Below, in pieces: positions 12,901 through 23,021 of a DNA stretch of 64,000 bases. Numbering within the stretch: the first letter of the stretch is position 1; the number at the start of each line of letters is the position of its first letter. This DNA is from Eumeta japonica (Eukaryota; Arthropoda; Insecta; Lepidoptera; Psychidae). The DNA lies in contig BGZK01000186.1 of assembly GCA_005406025.1 (NCBI GenBank), forward strand, positions 1-64,000, read 5' to 3'. The notes beneath the pieces are model-generated. The model had not been told where the DNA came from and did no database searches. It was given only the letters and a program-made list of their open reading frames with translations. Both the position numbers and the translations under genes were made by a program.

Positions 12901-15900
12901 GGATTATTATTTACCATAACTTTAAAATTTATTGCCTCCCAGAGTTGATTAATAATAAATAATATCTCTTTATATTGAAAGTAAAATTTTGCAATAAATA
13001 GAAATGGCAAACTAAATGTTAAAAGTATAATCTGTGATACAATTATTGTATAAACAGTTCTGATAGGCGAAAATTAATTGAAAGTGTGTATTCAGTTTAT
13101 ATTTAGTTTTATGTATGTGCAAATAATATAAATGAGAAAATTTGTTTACTTTTGGGTTTGACCTAAAGCGAGTACTAAATAATTGATAAAATATTGAAGG
13201 CTATTTCTATGTTACACATTTATTTGTTTTCATGCTATAACCTTATTATAAATCCTGGTCAAGTGTGTATTGGGCCATGTGTTGTGTAGGGTTCCCTAGT
13301 TGCCTTGTCATAAAATGTGGACTTAAAGAAGACTTTTTGTTGATGCTATGAACCTATTAATGAGTTCACGGTTTAATGGCTTAAGATGTTAAGATTTTAT
13401 ATATCCATAGTTTTACATGGTTCATAAACTTATATTTACTATATATTTTACACCATCAACAACGTTATCTAAGTAATGTTCAATGAAATTTGTACAAAAT
13501 TTTGCTTTTTGCTTCTCTATGCATATTTTATAAATTAGTCGAAAATTTGTCATTAACTTGCAAAACTCACTTAGCTATGCTAGTTTCCTCCTAACTTTGT
13601 TACATAAACTACTGCCGTGAATTTTTTCATGTATCCAAAAACAATTTACATGTTAGAAGAGGTGGCAATTGCCTCTAAACAAAAATTTGTACCTTAAAGT
13701 TTAATATTGTGCTAATTGGATTGCTCAATCGAAAAATGGTTTTCGAAGACTGGTCATGTTTGAATGTTTTTGAATGAGCGACCTAATGATATTCCACACC
13801 ATGGGATAGACAAGAAAAAAAATTTATTCCCACTTTACATCTAGGGAAGGTACTTTAAATTTTTTTTAATGATATTACTATATCACTACTGGTGTGATTA
13901 ATATGTGTATCCATACCAAATTACAGCTTTCTAGTACAGAGTCTTCGAGCCAACCTTCGAACAGAAATATAAGACAGACTGATGGACGAACGGACATATA
14001 GACAGACATAGCAAACTATAAGGGTTCCTTTGAAAACGTAACCCTAAAAACTTTACCTGTAAGTAAAAAAAATATATAAATGCTTTTTATTTTTTTTATT
14101 CACCTCTAAACAATAGTGGTATAATCGAAGTGATCGTCGCACCATTTCGTCGAAAATGCTACAACTAAAAACAATAGCCACATTTAAACCGACTCTTCAG
14201 AAACTTCATTGCCCACACTATGTGCAAAATTATATATTGATGTTTATATATGGAATTTATTCAAAAAATTCGCCCACATAAATTGTTAATTACACCTGGC
14301 ACAATAGAATAGACTAGGCTGCCCAAAAATTACGGAGTTTCGACGATGTGTGTAAAAATGTGCTTTAAGAAATACATCTAAAATATCATTATTGAATTTA
14401 TGTTGGTACAGCATATTCATCAGTCCGGCTTCCTAAATAATTCTCAATCTTAGAGATTCGACAATTTAGATTATAGAAATTTTACATAATTGAAAGGATT
14501 ATTATATGTACTATAAAAATATTTTTTTTTTAATAATAGTAAGTAACAGCTTCAATTTTAGCATTTCGTCCCATCGAGTGAAAGTTTCGGTGGCTCACTC
14601 CCCCCTCTAGTACACATCCTGTTTTATCCTAAAAGCACCGGTAATCCACTCATCCTCCATCAGATAACTTATTCCTTTCTAAAAGCTGTGGTGGCCTAGT
14701 GCTCCTTCCAACAGATATCTTGTTTTGTTTTTTATTAACTCAAGCTTATTTCCGAGGAGGCTAGGCAGAACTGCAGATTTCCACATTATGTGATTTTACA
14801 TATCTTTCTTTCTTCGCTGACATCCATCAGTTGTTTTATTCTGCTATTCTTTAAATTTAACCTCAAAAGTGCAGACCAGATTTGAAGCTTCTCCTTTTTT
14901 TTGTTACCACTCGAGCATGTTCTGTAAATATGAATCATCTATTTGTAAATACAAAATTTATCAATGATTCGATCACGGTCTTACTTATCAGGCTTTCATT
15001 TCGCGTTTTTATTTTTTTAGCAATAAACCAACATACATGTGAATATGAGTCACTTCGATCTACAAATCTAGAGTCCATTAATAATGTCTACAGTGCCACC
15101 TATCTCACTTTAGTATACCTATGAACTATTGACTCAACAAATATTGTATGAACGTAGCCTCAATTATTCAAATCTTTCAAGGGTTATATAACCTTTACGT
15201 ATATATATATAATAGACTATTATATATAGTGTGAATAGCATATATGTATAATAGATCCATTAAGAATGAATGGAAGTTTCTATTTTCTGTTGAAGTTTAA
15301 TTGGTTATTATTATATAATCTGAAATTAACTATGTTACTGCTGCATAGTGTATGTTGTACCACTGCATGTCCGACGCGGAGGGGGAGTTCGCAATGCATC
15401 CCTGCGCATGCGCGCCGCCCGATGAAGCCTGCGCGAAAAGGTATGTACTAGCTTATAATAAGACTTCATACAGATATGCGATCATCACCAATTGTGTATA
15501 TAATCGTGTCTTTGAAGTAAAGAAACTAACAAATATGCAGATATTTGCTAGTTTCTTTAATATACTCATGTACATGTAGATGTATACGGTTATATTATTA
15601 CTCGTGTAATATTTAACTGCGTAATATGTAACGCAGTAAAACAGTGGTGTTGGGAGTCTGTGCCCATATTAACCTAATCAGTGATGATCTTGGGTTAAAT
15701 TTGGGAGCACGAAATTTTTTTTTTTACTCACACAGCACGAGCTGTATAAGCAAAATGTTCTTATGGAGTTGTTGAGAGTCGGGGAATGTTTGTACATTTA
15801 GAAACTTTATTCATTTAAAATTCAAAGAGTAAGAATGTGTAAATTTATATAAAATACTTTTTAGCAATGAAATGGTAACTGATAATTATTGATCTTTTTT

Positions 15901-16465
15901 TTTTTGTTTTATTACCTCAATCATGTTTTTCAAAATATTTCATTTTCGACTATAGATTATTTTTCTTTTTTTTTTTTCAACTTTTGAAGCGGCTTACTTA
16001 GTTTAATAAATATGCTGATATCAATACAAAAACAGTACTTAATTGGCGCCTAAAATTACTTTTAGCATATTGCTTAACCTAAGGATAATATACATATAAA
16101 GCTGACATGGAAATATTTGTCCTTCATATCTCGAACAAGCTGTTATTAATTTAGTCCCATACATTGATAATGCATTTAACTGTTTAGTTATAGTTTGCAA
16201 AAGTATAACTCAAAGTCTTAGTTATATTGAAGTTTACTCAAATTTATGCATATCATGGCATTACTAGGCATTGTAAAAACATTTTCTCTGTTTGCACTTA
16301 TGAATCTTATATATATATACATATCTTTGCAGGTGGCTCTGCATAAGTGCATTGTCGGCGCTAGTCCCTTGTCTATGGTGCTACGGACCGCTGAGGGCGG
16401 CCCACAGAGCAGCCAAAGCGTGCAGATTGGCGGGGGGCCAGCACGCCCCCGAAATACACAAGTAA
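803..16465 (+). CDS. Spred: Spred: Sprouty-related EVH1-domain protein (5' end outside window)
   Basis: Ten exons join in phase: 803-903, 2938-3106, 6620-6708, 9560-9713, 10320-10453, 11274-11373, 11927-12023, 12366-12477, 15349-15440 and 16333-16465, giving 1181 coding bases ending in TAA. Exons 1-2 encode most of an EVH1 domain, with the family signatures [25 protein letters not shown] and [17 protein letters not shown]. Exons 3-7 encode a linker rich in Ser, Pro and Asp. Exons 7-10 encode the Sprouty domain, about 16 cysteines including [22 protein letters not shown] and [13 protein letters not shown]. In known family members Spred sits at membranes through the Sprouty domain and suppresses Ras-Raf-MAPK signalling downstream of receptor tyrosine kinases. 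The first exon here starts in phase 1 and the N-terminal EVH1 strands are absent, so one or more exons lie upstream of base 1. I did not recognise a clear KIT-binding domain in the linker. No frame breaks are seen. Identity is firm. Confidence 0.95.
904..2937 (+). other. Spred intron after exon a
   Basis: About 2.0 kb, AT-rich. No second gene, RNA gene or clear element seen. It is bounded by GTCAGT and a weak AG acceptor. Confidence 0.7.
2938..3106 (+). CDS. Spred: Spred exon b (EVH1 core)
   Basis: Acceptor CCAAAG, donor GTGAGC. 56 codons plus one base. It encodes the diagnostic EVH1 core: [38 protein letters not shown] and the helix AIEELLDG. This is the single strongest piece of evidence for Spred. 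Confidence 0.96.
3430..3640 (+). repeat. degenerate pyrimidine-rich minisatellite block
   Basis: Imperfect short units of the type GATTCCGGTCCC or GATTCTGATCCC recur here (ATTCCGGTCCC, ATTCCGATTCC, GATTCTAATGCC). The block follows a leader, GTGGACATGAAATGAATTG, that recurs inverted at about 12633-12660, so leader and units travel together as one dispersed repeat. Confidence 0.55.
4390..4510 (+). repeat. second degenerate pyrimidine-rich block
   Basis: Same unit type as at 3430: TTTGGTCCCTATTCTGC, GATTCTGATCCCATTCC and TCAGTATCAGTTTCTG, same orientation. Confidence 0.45.
6620..6708 (+). CDS. Spred: Spred exon c (linker after EVH1)
   Basis: Acceptor TTTGCAG, donor GTGAGC. The two leading bases complete the split Gly codon and the exon ends in phase 0. 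It encodes an acidic stretch ending [10 protein letters not shown]. Support is phase fit with both neighbours, open frame and clean splice sites. Confidence 0.85.
8102..8482 (-). mobile_element. candidate solo LTR
   Basis: Read on the - strand it has a TATA-like CTATATATTG near 8312, then CAATAAACACG (polyadenylation signal) near 8240, then a GC-rich end. About 170 bp are shared with 61594-61785, and both copies keep the segment TTCACAGTCGCCTCGGAGTA. TATA, AATAAA and a TG...CA-like edge suggest an LTR with U3-R-U5 order. No internal retroelement genes are adjacent. Target-site duplications could not be verified, so the ends are approximate. Confidence 0.45.
8990..9245 (+). repeat. tRNA-derived SINE, copy 1
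   Basis: It carries a Pol III B-box-like GTTCGATCC at 9038-9046, followed by TGACCACAGGTGAATTG and ending with GGGAGAATATGCCT. The same order of blocks is found at 56965-57205, which defines a SINE family. The A box is poorly preserved. Confidence 0.5.
9560..9713 (+). CDS. Spred: Spred exon d (linker)
   Basis: Acceptor TTTTCGCAG, donor GTGATT; 51 codons plus one base. Ser/Thr/His-rich sequence containing SSSENSTGS and [12 protein letters not shown]. Low complexity; placed by GC content, phase and splice sites rather than by a domain. Confidence 0.82.
9745..10060. repeat. old diverged dispersed repeat
   Basis: The part from about 9745 to 9840 (GAGCAAACGACGAACTTGCG and what follows) resembles a diverged common lepidopteran repeat that I recall only in general form. 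It lies in the intron between Spred exons d and e. Weak support. Confidence 0.3.
10320..10453 (+). CDS. Spred: Spred exon e (linker with Tyr/acidic stretch)
   Basis: Acceptor ATTTTACAG, donor GTGAGT; two bases plus 44 codons, ending in phase 0. It contains [20 protein letters not shown], an acidic, tyrosine-bearing stretch in the region where other Spreds carry the KIT-binding domain. Equivalence to that domain is not established. Confidence 0.85.
11274..11373 (+). CDS. Spred: Spred exon f (linker)
   Basis: Acceptor TGTTCAG, donor GTAAGA; 33 codons plus one base. It encodes VHEYTYPQM and then a Ser/Pro-rich run ending [10 protein letters not shown]. Phase fits both neighbours. Confidence 0.84.
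11927..12023 (+). CDS. Spred: Spred exon g (proline-rich linker to Sprouty start)
   Basis: Acceptor CAACAG, donor GTACGT. Begins by completing Gly and ends two bases into an Arg codon. It encodes [15 protein letters not shown], a candidate SH3-ligand-type stretch, and ends at VKCR, the first cysteine of the Sprouty domain. Confidence 0.88.
12366..12477 (+). CDS. Spred: Spred exon h (Sprouty domain, first part)
   Basis: Acceptor TCCAG, donor GTGCGT; completes the Arg codon and ends in phase 0. It encodes [26 protein letters not shown] and IKCAQ, with the cysteine spacing of Sprouty/Spred C-terminal domains. Confidence 0.93.
12545..12660 (-). repeat. pyrimidine-rich minisatellite block, inverted copy
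   Basis: The reverse complement reads GATTACGATTCCGGTCTCGC, then TGATCTAGCTCTCGCTTAC, preceded by ATGGACATGGAATGAATTG. That is the same leader and unit type as 3430-3640 in opposite orientation. Confidence 0.5.
13780..14047 (+). repeat. lepidopteran-type dispersed repeat (family A), 3' part
   Basis: It ends with GACGGACGAACGGACATATAGACAG-like tracts, then CAAACTATAAGGGTTCC and AACCCTAAAAA. This is the characteristic 3' end of a very common dispersed repeat in moths and butterflies; the same end is present at 31500-31564. Confidence 0.55.
15349..15440 (+). CDS. Spred: Spred exon i (Sprouty domain, middle)
   Basis: Acceptor GCATAG, donor GTATGT; 30 codons plus two bases. It encodes [14 protein letters not shown] followed by [13 protein letters not shown], a close match to the Spred/Sprouty core. 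Confidence 0.95.
16333..16465 (+). CDS. Spred: Spred last coding exon (Sprouty domain end, stop)
   Basis: Acceptor CTTTGCAG. The first base completes Arg, then [20 protein letters not shown], the hydrophobic cysteine-rich segment thought to mediate membrane association in the family, then a basic tail ending at TAA 16463-16465. Confidence 0.95.
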
Positions 16466-17278
16466 CTCGTCGATATAGGGGAAAGAATGCGTTGTGAAAT
16501 TGAAGACTGTGGTTAACAATGAAAAAGTAATCTATTTGAAAGTCGAGTGGTGGAAGTTTTTGCAAATTTTGACGTGTCAATAGATTGCCGTACCTGAACT
16601 GTGGAAAGATTTATATAGCACACGTATCGGTCAGACTTTGGATAAGGAGAAATGGAGAGTTAGAATCTACAGATTGATAATTCAAAAAAGAAATGTATGA
16701 TGGAGAGGAACCAATGACTTATTGTGTATTAGTTTCGGAAGATTATGGGTACATTGTCACAAACTGTTTAAATTGTAAGTTTGTTATATTAAGTCATCGT
16801 TTTGCATGCAGTGGGCATAGGCGGAAATATCAGACTTTTTACGAACGAAAAGAAAAAAGAATCGACCCACGCTATCCCGATATTATACGGGGCGGGTGAA
16901 ATTGAATATACGTGAAAGTAGCATCGGGAAAAGAAATACAGTAATTATTTTGATCTATAGGATTAAGGCCTCAGAGTCGGATTCTTGTGATGTGCTTTTT
17001 TTACTTTTTAATTAGTTTGAGACTAAAATCATTCCGCGACAGAAACGTCCGCCGACAAGTTTTTGTTCAGTCGAATGTCGGTCACTGCTCCGTTCCTTCA
17101 GAATCCAACACCGCCATCTTTTTTCGCGAATTTTGAAAGCGATTATTCAACAGCGGTTTGGTTTTCGTGATCGGCAGCAGGCGCGTCGCGAGAATCCGAC
17201 TCCAATAATAAATAAGGCGACAGTATTTTGTATGTACATAGTTGTTGTGTATTTTTTTATGTGTGTACATAAAGATGC

Positions 17279-17313
17279 ATACATACATATGCCCGACAGG
17301 CATATGTATGTAT
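17279..17313. other. perfect hairpin in Spred 3' region
   Basis: A 15-bp perfect inverted repeat, ATACATACATATGCC at 17279-17293 and its complement at 17299-17313, with a 5-base loop (CGACA). It lies about 800 bases past the Spred stop. Confidence 0.6.
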
Positions 17314-20300
17314 ATAAATATATATCATTTGGTTCTTATCCTTTCAATAACTTCTTTTATGTTTATGACGGTTATAATTGGGAAATAGATTGTCTTAGAT
17401 AACTATTAGGTAATAATAGGCCGTATCTTTCCTCTCAGAAGGCGGTGTTATGGTCGACAACTCTAATGTAAAAACTGAAAAGAATACACATTATTATGTT
17501 TCATCGCACATTTTACAAGCGACAGGCTGCCACGCCCCGCCGCCGAGTAGACAGTGGTCGATCACGTGGACGCGGATCAACTTATTAATTACGACGCATT
17601 ATTTACGCGACTATGGTATTCTCAACTGTTGCCTCGCAAGACATTTCATCCGAATCGATTCAGCATATTTGTATGGTGTCCAGCACTTGGATACGTAGAT
17701 CCGAGACAGTGCGGGCGCGGCGAGCGGCGGGGGTTGTGTAACTGTGCATTTAGTTTGCGGTTACCGATTGATAGTGTTTGGTTCTTGCAATATCAGAATG
17801 TCCTTAATGGACTTGATGCATGGTAATATTTGAAGGTGTGTTCAATGTGTTTAATGTTCAGTTATTGAAAACAAACTTATTCGTTGAGACTTAGTGACCT
17901 ACCGCATTTTCACACTAGAAAAACTACGTTTACATTGCGGGTATCCCACCCACGCCAAGCAGCTTGTCGATCCCGTCGCTGGATGTCCGATTGCATCTTG
18001 CGTACTTGACGTTCAGATCATAGTATAAAGTGAATGCCGTGCCGATCGAGATCCTCTGGATCGATGCGGTCGGCCAATGGGAAGGCTGGACGTCAGTTCC
18101 ATAGATCTTATAATTATGGGCTCGTCCTTACATCGACGGCGCCCCCTAGCGGCGGCGGTCTTGCATAGTTTGTGTAAATGAATCAATAGTTGTTACATGA
18201 TAGCAACGCTCTGTACATATTACAATCCAAGGTCTAAGTAATTATAAGATTTAAAATTCATTAAAAAGAGTTTGGTATGATGTCTACTAAAATGAAATGT
18301 TTAATGCATGAGGATGGATGGTATTATAAATTATTTATTTTTATTATTATGTACATTGTGTTTAAAAAGTATTATTTTCACATTGACAAATACATTTAAA
18401 TATTTCGTACCTGATTACAGTGAAGTATACACCTACAAAGCCATAGATGATAGAGTTTTAATTATATTTACCTGTGAACCAAGGCTGAGATAACATAGTT
18501 TTGTTCAAAATATAAGATCTGTTTTGAATTTCTCAAAGTATTCTTTGACTGTCCTGTACAGTTGTGTGAGTTTTTAATTATAAAACTGTTATAGCAATTT
18601 TTAGTAATATAAGAAATATATGTTTAATAATTATTATGTCATTGTTTCAACTAAGTTGAGGACGGCATGTAATTTTTGGCTGCTATCAAAAAAGCTGTTT
18701 TCTTAAAATATTATTGACACTCCTAAAACGATACAATCTTCGAGTGAAATGAACGACTTTTATTTACGAATTGATAATCGATTGATAGAAGCCGAAACAA
18801 ATATATTATATAAAATAACGGCACGATAATTCGACCGAAACCTTTATAATAAAAGTAAGTTAATTTGAGAGATGTATTTTGTTGCACTTGTTAAAAATAA
18901 AACTGGCTTTACCCACCTTTTTTTTTTTTGTTAATATTTTTTACTTTATGAACTCTCAAGTTATCACTTAGCGTCTATCGCATAGGTTTAAGTGAATGTG
19001 TGTATGTTCATGTCAATGTTATAACGAAGGACACACAATGTGACAGTGCCAACTATGTGCGTGAAAGTGGCTCGATATGTTTTCAATGGTGTTCTCAGTG
19101 TTAACCTGAATCTTGTATCCAAAAAAAAAGGTAACACCTTCCTCGGCTCCGTTTACGATGTCGAGTATTAAATAGTGAGTAAAATAAATATATCTATACA
19201 GTTACATCATTTTTTGAGTGAAAAATTTGCAAATTTCTCTATTAGTGAAAGCAAAAAGTCAACCTCTAAAAATTTTATGCTATTAATTGCGTTTAGTGAT
19301 TTAAAAAACGAAATGTGCCATAAAAGCAACACTATAATGCATTGATTTTATGAGTCTTCCATTAAATAGCATTTTAATATTTTTTTTTTTGTGTGCGCAT
19401 TCTTTCCTGACATGTAAGATATCCATCTTGCATAATTAATTAAGAATATTTTTATAGAAAAGTATTAATTACATATCTAAACAATTATTGATATATAAAA
19501 GGAAATCCATTTTTCTCATTCTATATAGTTTATACTCATATGAGTTTTATTGTTAATGAAGTATAAAAGGTAACCACCACCTTCCAATCAGTACAGGCTT
19601 TTTTCATAGATTTTGGATAAATCCCTATTTTAGCATATTATATAAATATAAATGTAACTTTTAAGATTAAGCTTATGGGAGTAATGTCACTCGATTCAAT
19701 CGTATATATAGAATAAGATAATATTTATTATTAAAAATTTTAAACATTTATAAATGTTCATTGTGAATTTAAACATTGGCAATTCATGTAAGCTACGTTA
19801 AGTGTACAGTACTTGTTTTTTCCTTATTTCTTTTACTTATCCAATAGTTATCTAGTCTTATTGTCTCCCTTTTTTATTTCGACGTGCTGCAAAAAAAAAA
19901 ATGACCAATAAGTCGTTGTAAGTATAACGATAAAAACGCGAAATGGTATGTTGCGTTTTTCGATCTGTCAAATCAACGGGGTGTGCTAGCGAAGAAAGCG
20001 GCGAGGGGAAGAGGTGGCGTCCGGACCATAGACTGAACAAAGTCTAGAACTTTCTAAGATAAAGGGCTCACTTAGGAAGTTTCCATGACTTTGTGTACGA
20101 GGACTCGCGTCGCCGGGCGAGCGCTATACGACCGGCTTACCGCGACTCTCTCTGCACAGACGAAATTTTCAAACGGCTTTTTGTAAAACAAAACAGAATG
20201 TAAGAGAAAAATAGACAGAAAGAAGGGTGCAACATGCATTTCGAACGTCTCTACCATTTATACGCGTAAACGTAAACCTCGGTTACTCCACATTAGTGTA

Positions 20301-20714
20301 CTATACACCTATATATTTGATATGTATTCTCGTCGGGTATCTGTTTTAGAGAATTTTCATCCGGTATTTTCATTACGGATAAAAATCCACATCTGTCGAT
20401 GTGCGCGTGAGTGTAAATGAATTCGTGGTGTGAATCACGCGATGTAATTATGAATTATAAATATTTTATTGATAATACAATGTATTTAAGGGTAAAATTT
20501 AATGAAATGTCTGTGTTTAGTGTTGTGTAAGCCGACGGGCGCATTACGTGTATACATTCTATATACACTCGCAATGCGTGTATAAAGTGTATATCACGAA
20601 ATGATTATATAATAATAATAAAAAAAGAAAATGTATTACGTTAAGCTTATATTCTACGAATCACAAATTTAAAGGAATAAAAAAAAACCAAAGTTTTATG
20701 TGTAACAATGTATC

Positions 20715-20810
20715 GAGGGCCGCGTCACGCGCTCGCGGCCGGAAATGGTTGTTTAAATTAAATGTATCGACATATGGAAAATAAATAATCGTAAATACGT
20801 GTATCTCATT
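20715..20810 (+). terminator. candidate Spred polyadenylation region
   Basis: A strong GC hairpin (GGCCGCG, nine-base loop, CGCGGCC, about 20719-20741) is followed by AAAATAAATAATCG near 20778-20791, an AATAAA signal. Alternative signals occur near 18895, 19175 and 21225, so the transcript end is unresolved. Confidence 0.3.
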
Positions 20811-22525
20811 TATTTATTTTCTTCGTCACATTACAGAAGGCGATGAAAGGTTGTGTTTCCGTTCATGCAGGATCAAAACAAATACGACTGGTATATCGAA
20901 AAAGTTTATACGATATACATTTGTAATAAAAAAAGTGAAACAGTCGTGCTACAAGTAAATTAATAGACAACATGAGGACTCCCCTTTTTGTTTACAATTT
21001 TTCTTTAGGGGCGTAGACAAAATTCTGGAACTAGCATCAACAGGAGTATGGCTGATTTCGGTGCCAGTTCAAGTTACAATCGGGTTCGGCAACGTCGGGT
21101 GGACTTTTCGCGCTAGAATACAACAAAAAAAGTTTTCGACAAAAAAGAAATGTCGATTATTAACTAAATTGTTGTATATTTGTAAAATTTATTTGTAATT
21201 TTTTAAATGAAACGTGAAATATATGAATAAAGGTTATAGTGAGATATGATTTATTTTCTTTTACAGCAGTTATCAGTTTATTTTTTTGATCTAATTCCAT
21301 TCTGCCAGATGAATTTTATGGTTATGCATTTTGTCTATTTTTTTTGTTTTTGTATTTTTTTAAATTTTTTAATTAATATTAGACTAACGCACGGGCAATT
21401 TTGGATTATAAAGTGGCATGTTTTGTACACTTATGCATAAAACGCAGCGCCGGCCCCGGCTTTGCTCAGAGTGGAAGGAGATTGTTTTTCAGCGCCCTCA
21501 AGTCAGTGCTCTAATTTTACAGAAATTCTAATTCGGCTTCATGATAACTAAATAATAATTGGTAATTTTTCAAAATAAGTTTTTATTGCAAACATCAACA
21601 CATATTAAGCTTAAATTAAATGAAGTAATTTCAAGTATCGTAACACTGTTCTATGTCGTCTCTCCGAAAGCATCATCAAAATTTAATTTTTTGCTGAAAA
21701 TTATTGCATTTGGTTTTTTAGCGCCCCCAGTTACATGGCGCCCAGAGAGGCCGCTCTACCCTCGGGCCGACGCTGATAAAACTTCTTCAAAGTTATGGAA
21801 AAGAAAAGAAATTGTCATGTTCCGTATAGGGCGCCACTGTACACAATGTGGCGAAAAACGTCATTAATATTTTTTGACCCGGAATTTAGGAAACATTTAC
21901 ATTTTAAAGTGGTAATATAATAGCCCTTTATCAGCTAAACCGCTGTTGTAGAATACCTGAACAGTATTTGTTATATAGAAGCATTTATTTTATACATAAC
22001 GAAATTAAAAGGAACATTCTAGGGTTGTAGTAAGATGTTTTTGATAATTTGTTTCTCACGAGAAAAAATATTTCTCGATAAATAAAATAATTTAGATATT
22101 AAAAGAATAATTTATTTAAGGCATCATTAGAAATTAAAAAAAAACCATGAGATTTCATTATCGTTATAGCACAATTAACACAATACAGATTTTTAAAAGA
22201 GAAAACTAAATATTTTTTAATTTGATCGCATTCAAACTTCATTTTCAAATGTATATACAGGTTTATGTTTGCATTTTCGACTGTTACAGGTTTTAAAGTA
22301 TTTGATGGGGATTTATTAACACAAGCACTATTTAACTCATTGTTTTTTTTCTTAGGTACCAAAATAAGGTGAAGGTTTTACAGATTACATTTATGTGTCT
22401 GCATGTATATTTTTTCTGTTTACGACATTACCGAACAATGAATCGAATGTAATTCCGTGCATATATGGTATAAATTAAAAAAAAAATGGCTTTTAATATT
22501 TTTTTGAAGAAAGTTTTAATAAACA

Positions 22526-22534
22526 ATTTATTGT
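22526..22534 (-). terminator. candidate wrapper polyadenylation signal
   Basis: AATAAA on the - strand at 22527-22532, about 290 bases past the stop codon, in AT-rich sequence. Other signals are possible nearby. Confidence 0.35.
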
Positions 22535-22824
22535 TGTATTTAAATCGTTTTTTTTTTTGTTTTGTTGAAAAAGACAAGACAATATTTGTAAGTATATAGC
22601 AGCTTTTTAACTGTCAAATAATACAAATTTTATTTTGGCAAAGATCACATAAAAGTCGGCATAAATGTATGAACGGAGCTATAAAAATTCTGACAAGTTA
22701 ATGTTTAATTTACAAAATGAACTTCAAAATATCGGTATCTTATCATAATTGTGTCTACATTTTTGCCATATAAGACTAAATTCATATAAATAGTTAAACA
22801 GTTCTCGTTTTTAGTCCAAAAGAA

Positions 22825-23021
22825 TCAACTCAAAGTCCACGTCACTGTGCAAAACAAGATGACCAAAAAAGTCAGATTTTCCCTCGCAGCGGAATCTGGA
22901 TAAGCGGAGGTCTGCTCAGAAACTTGCGCTAGGGATGTGTCCGTGCTTCGTTCTTCTAGATCTTCCAGAATTGGGGTTGGGAGCTCGCTGTAATCAGACG
23001 TGGCAGGCCTTGAACCAGTTA
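22825..23021 (-). CDS. wrapper: wrapper exon 12 (stalk, GPI tail, stop)
   Basis: Acceptor ATTTTGCAG, stop TGA at 22825-22827. It encodes a Ser/Pro/Glu-rich stalk, then PDSAARENLTFLVILFC and a hydrophobic end VTWTLS. No basic cytoplasmic tail follows, which fits a GPI signal rather than a transmembrane anchor. Confidence 0.92.

Larger units (their letters stand above)
12478..15348 (+). other. Spred intron within the Sprouty domain
   Basis: About 2.9 kb. Contains an inverted minisatellite block (12545-12660) and the 3' end of a lepidopteran-type dispersed repeat (about 13780-14047). Otherwise AT-rich and featureless. Confidence 0.7.
16466..22824. other. 3' region between Spred and wrapper (likely UTRs plus spacer)
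   Basis: No conserved protein is seen on either strand. The + strand carries GC-richer islands (about 17030-17210, 17520-18160, 20050-20170, 20715-20745) and several AATAAA motifs, consistent with a long Spred 3' UTR running perhaps to about 20.8 or 21.2 kb. The - strand 3' UTR of wrapper should enter from 22824 downward. Confidence 0.5.

Noticed and set aside
16218..16580. - strand 120-codon frame
   Set aside because: Antisense shadow of the last Spred exon.
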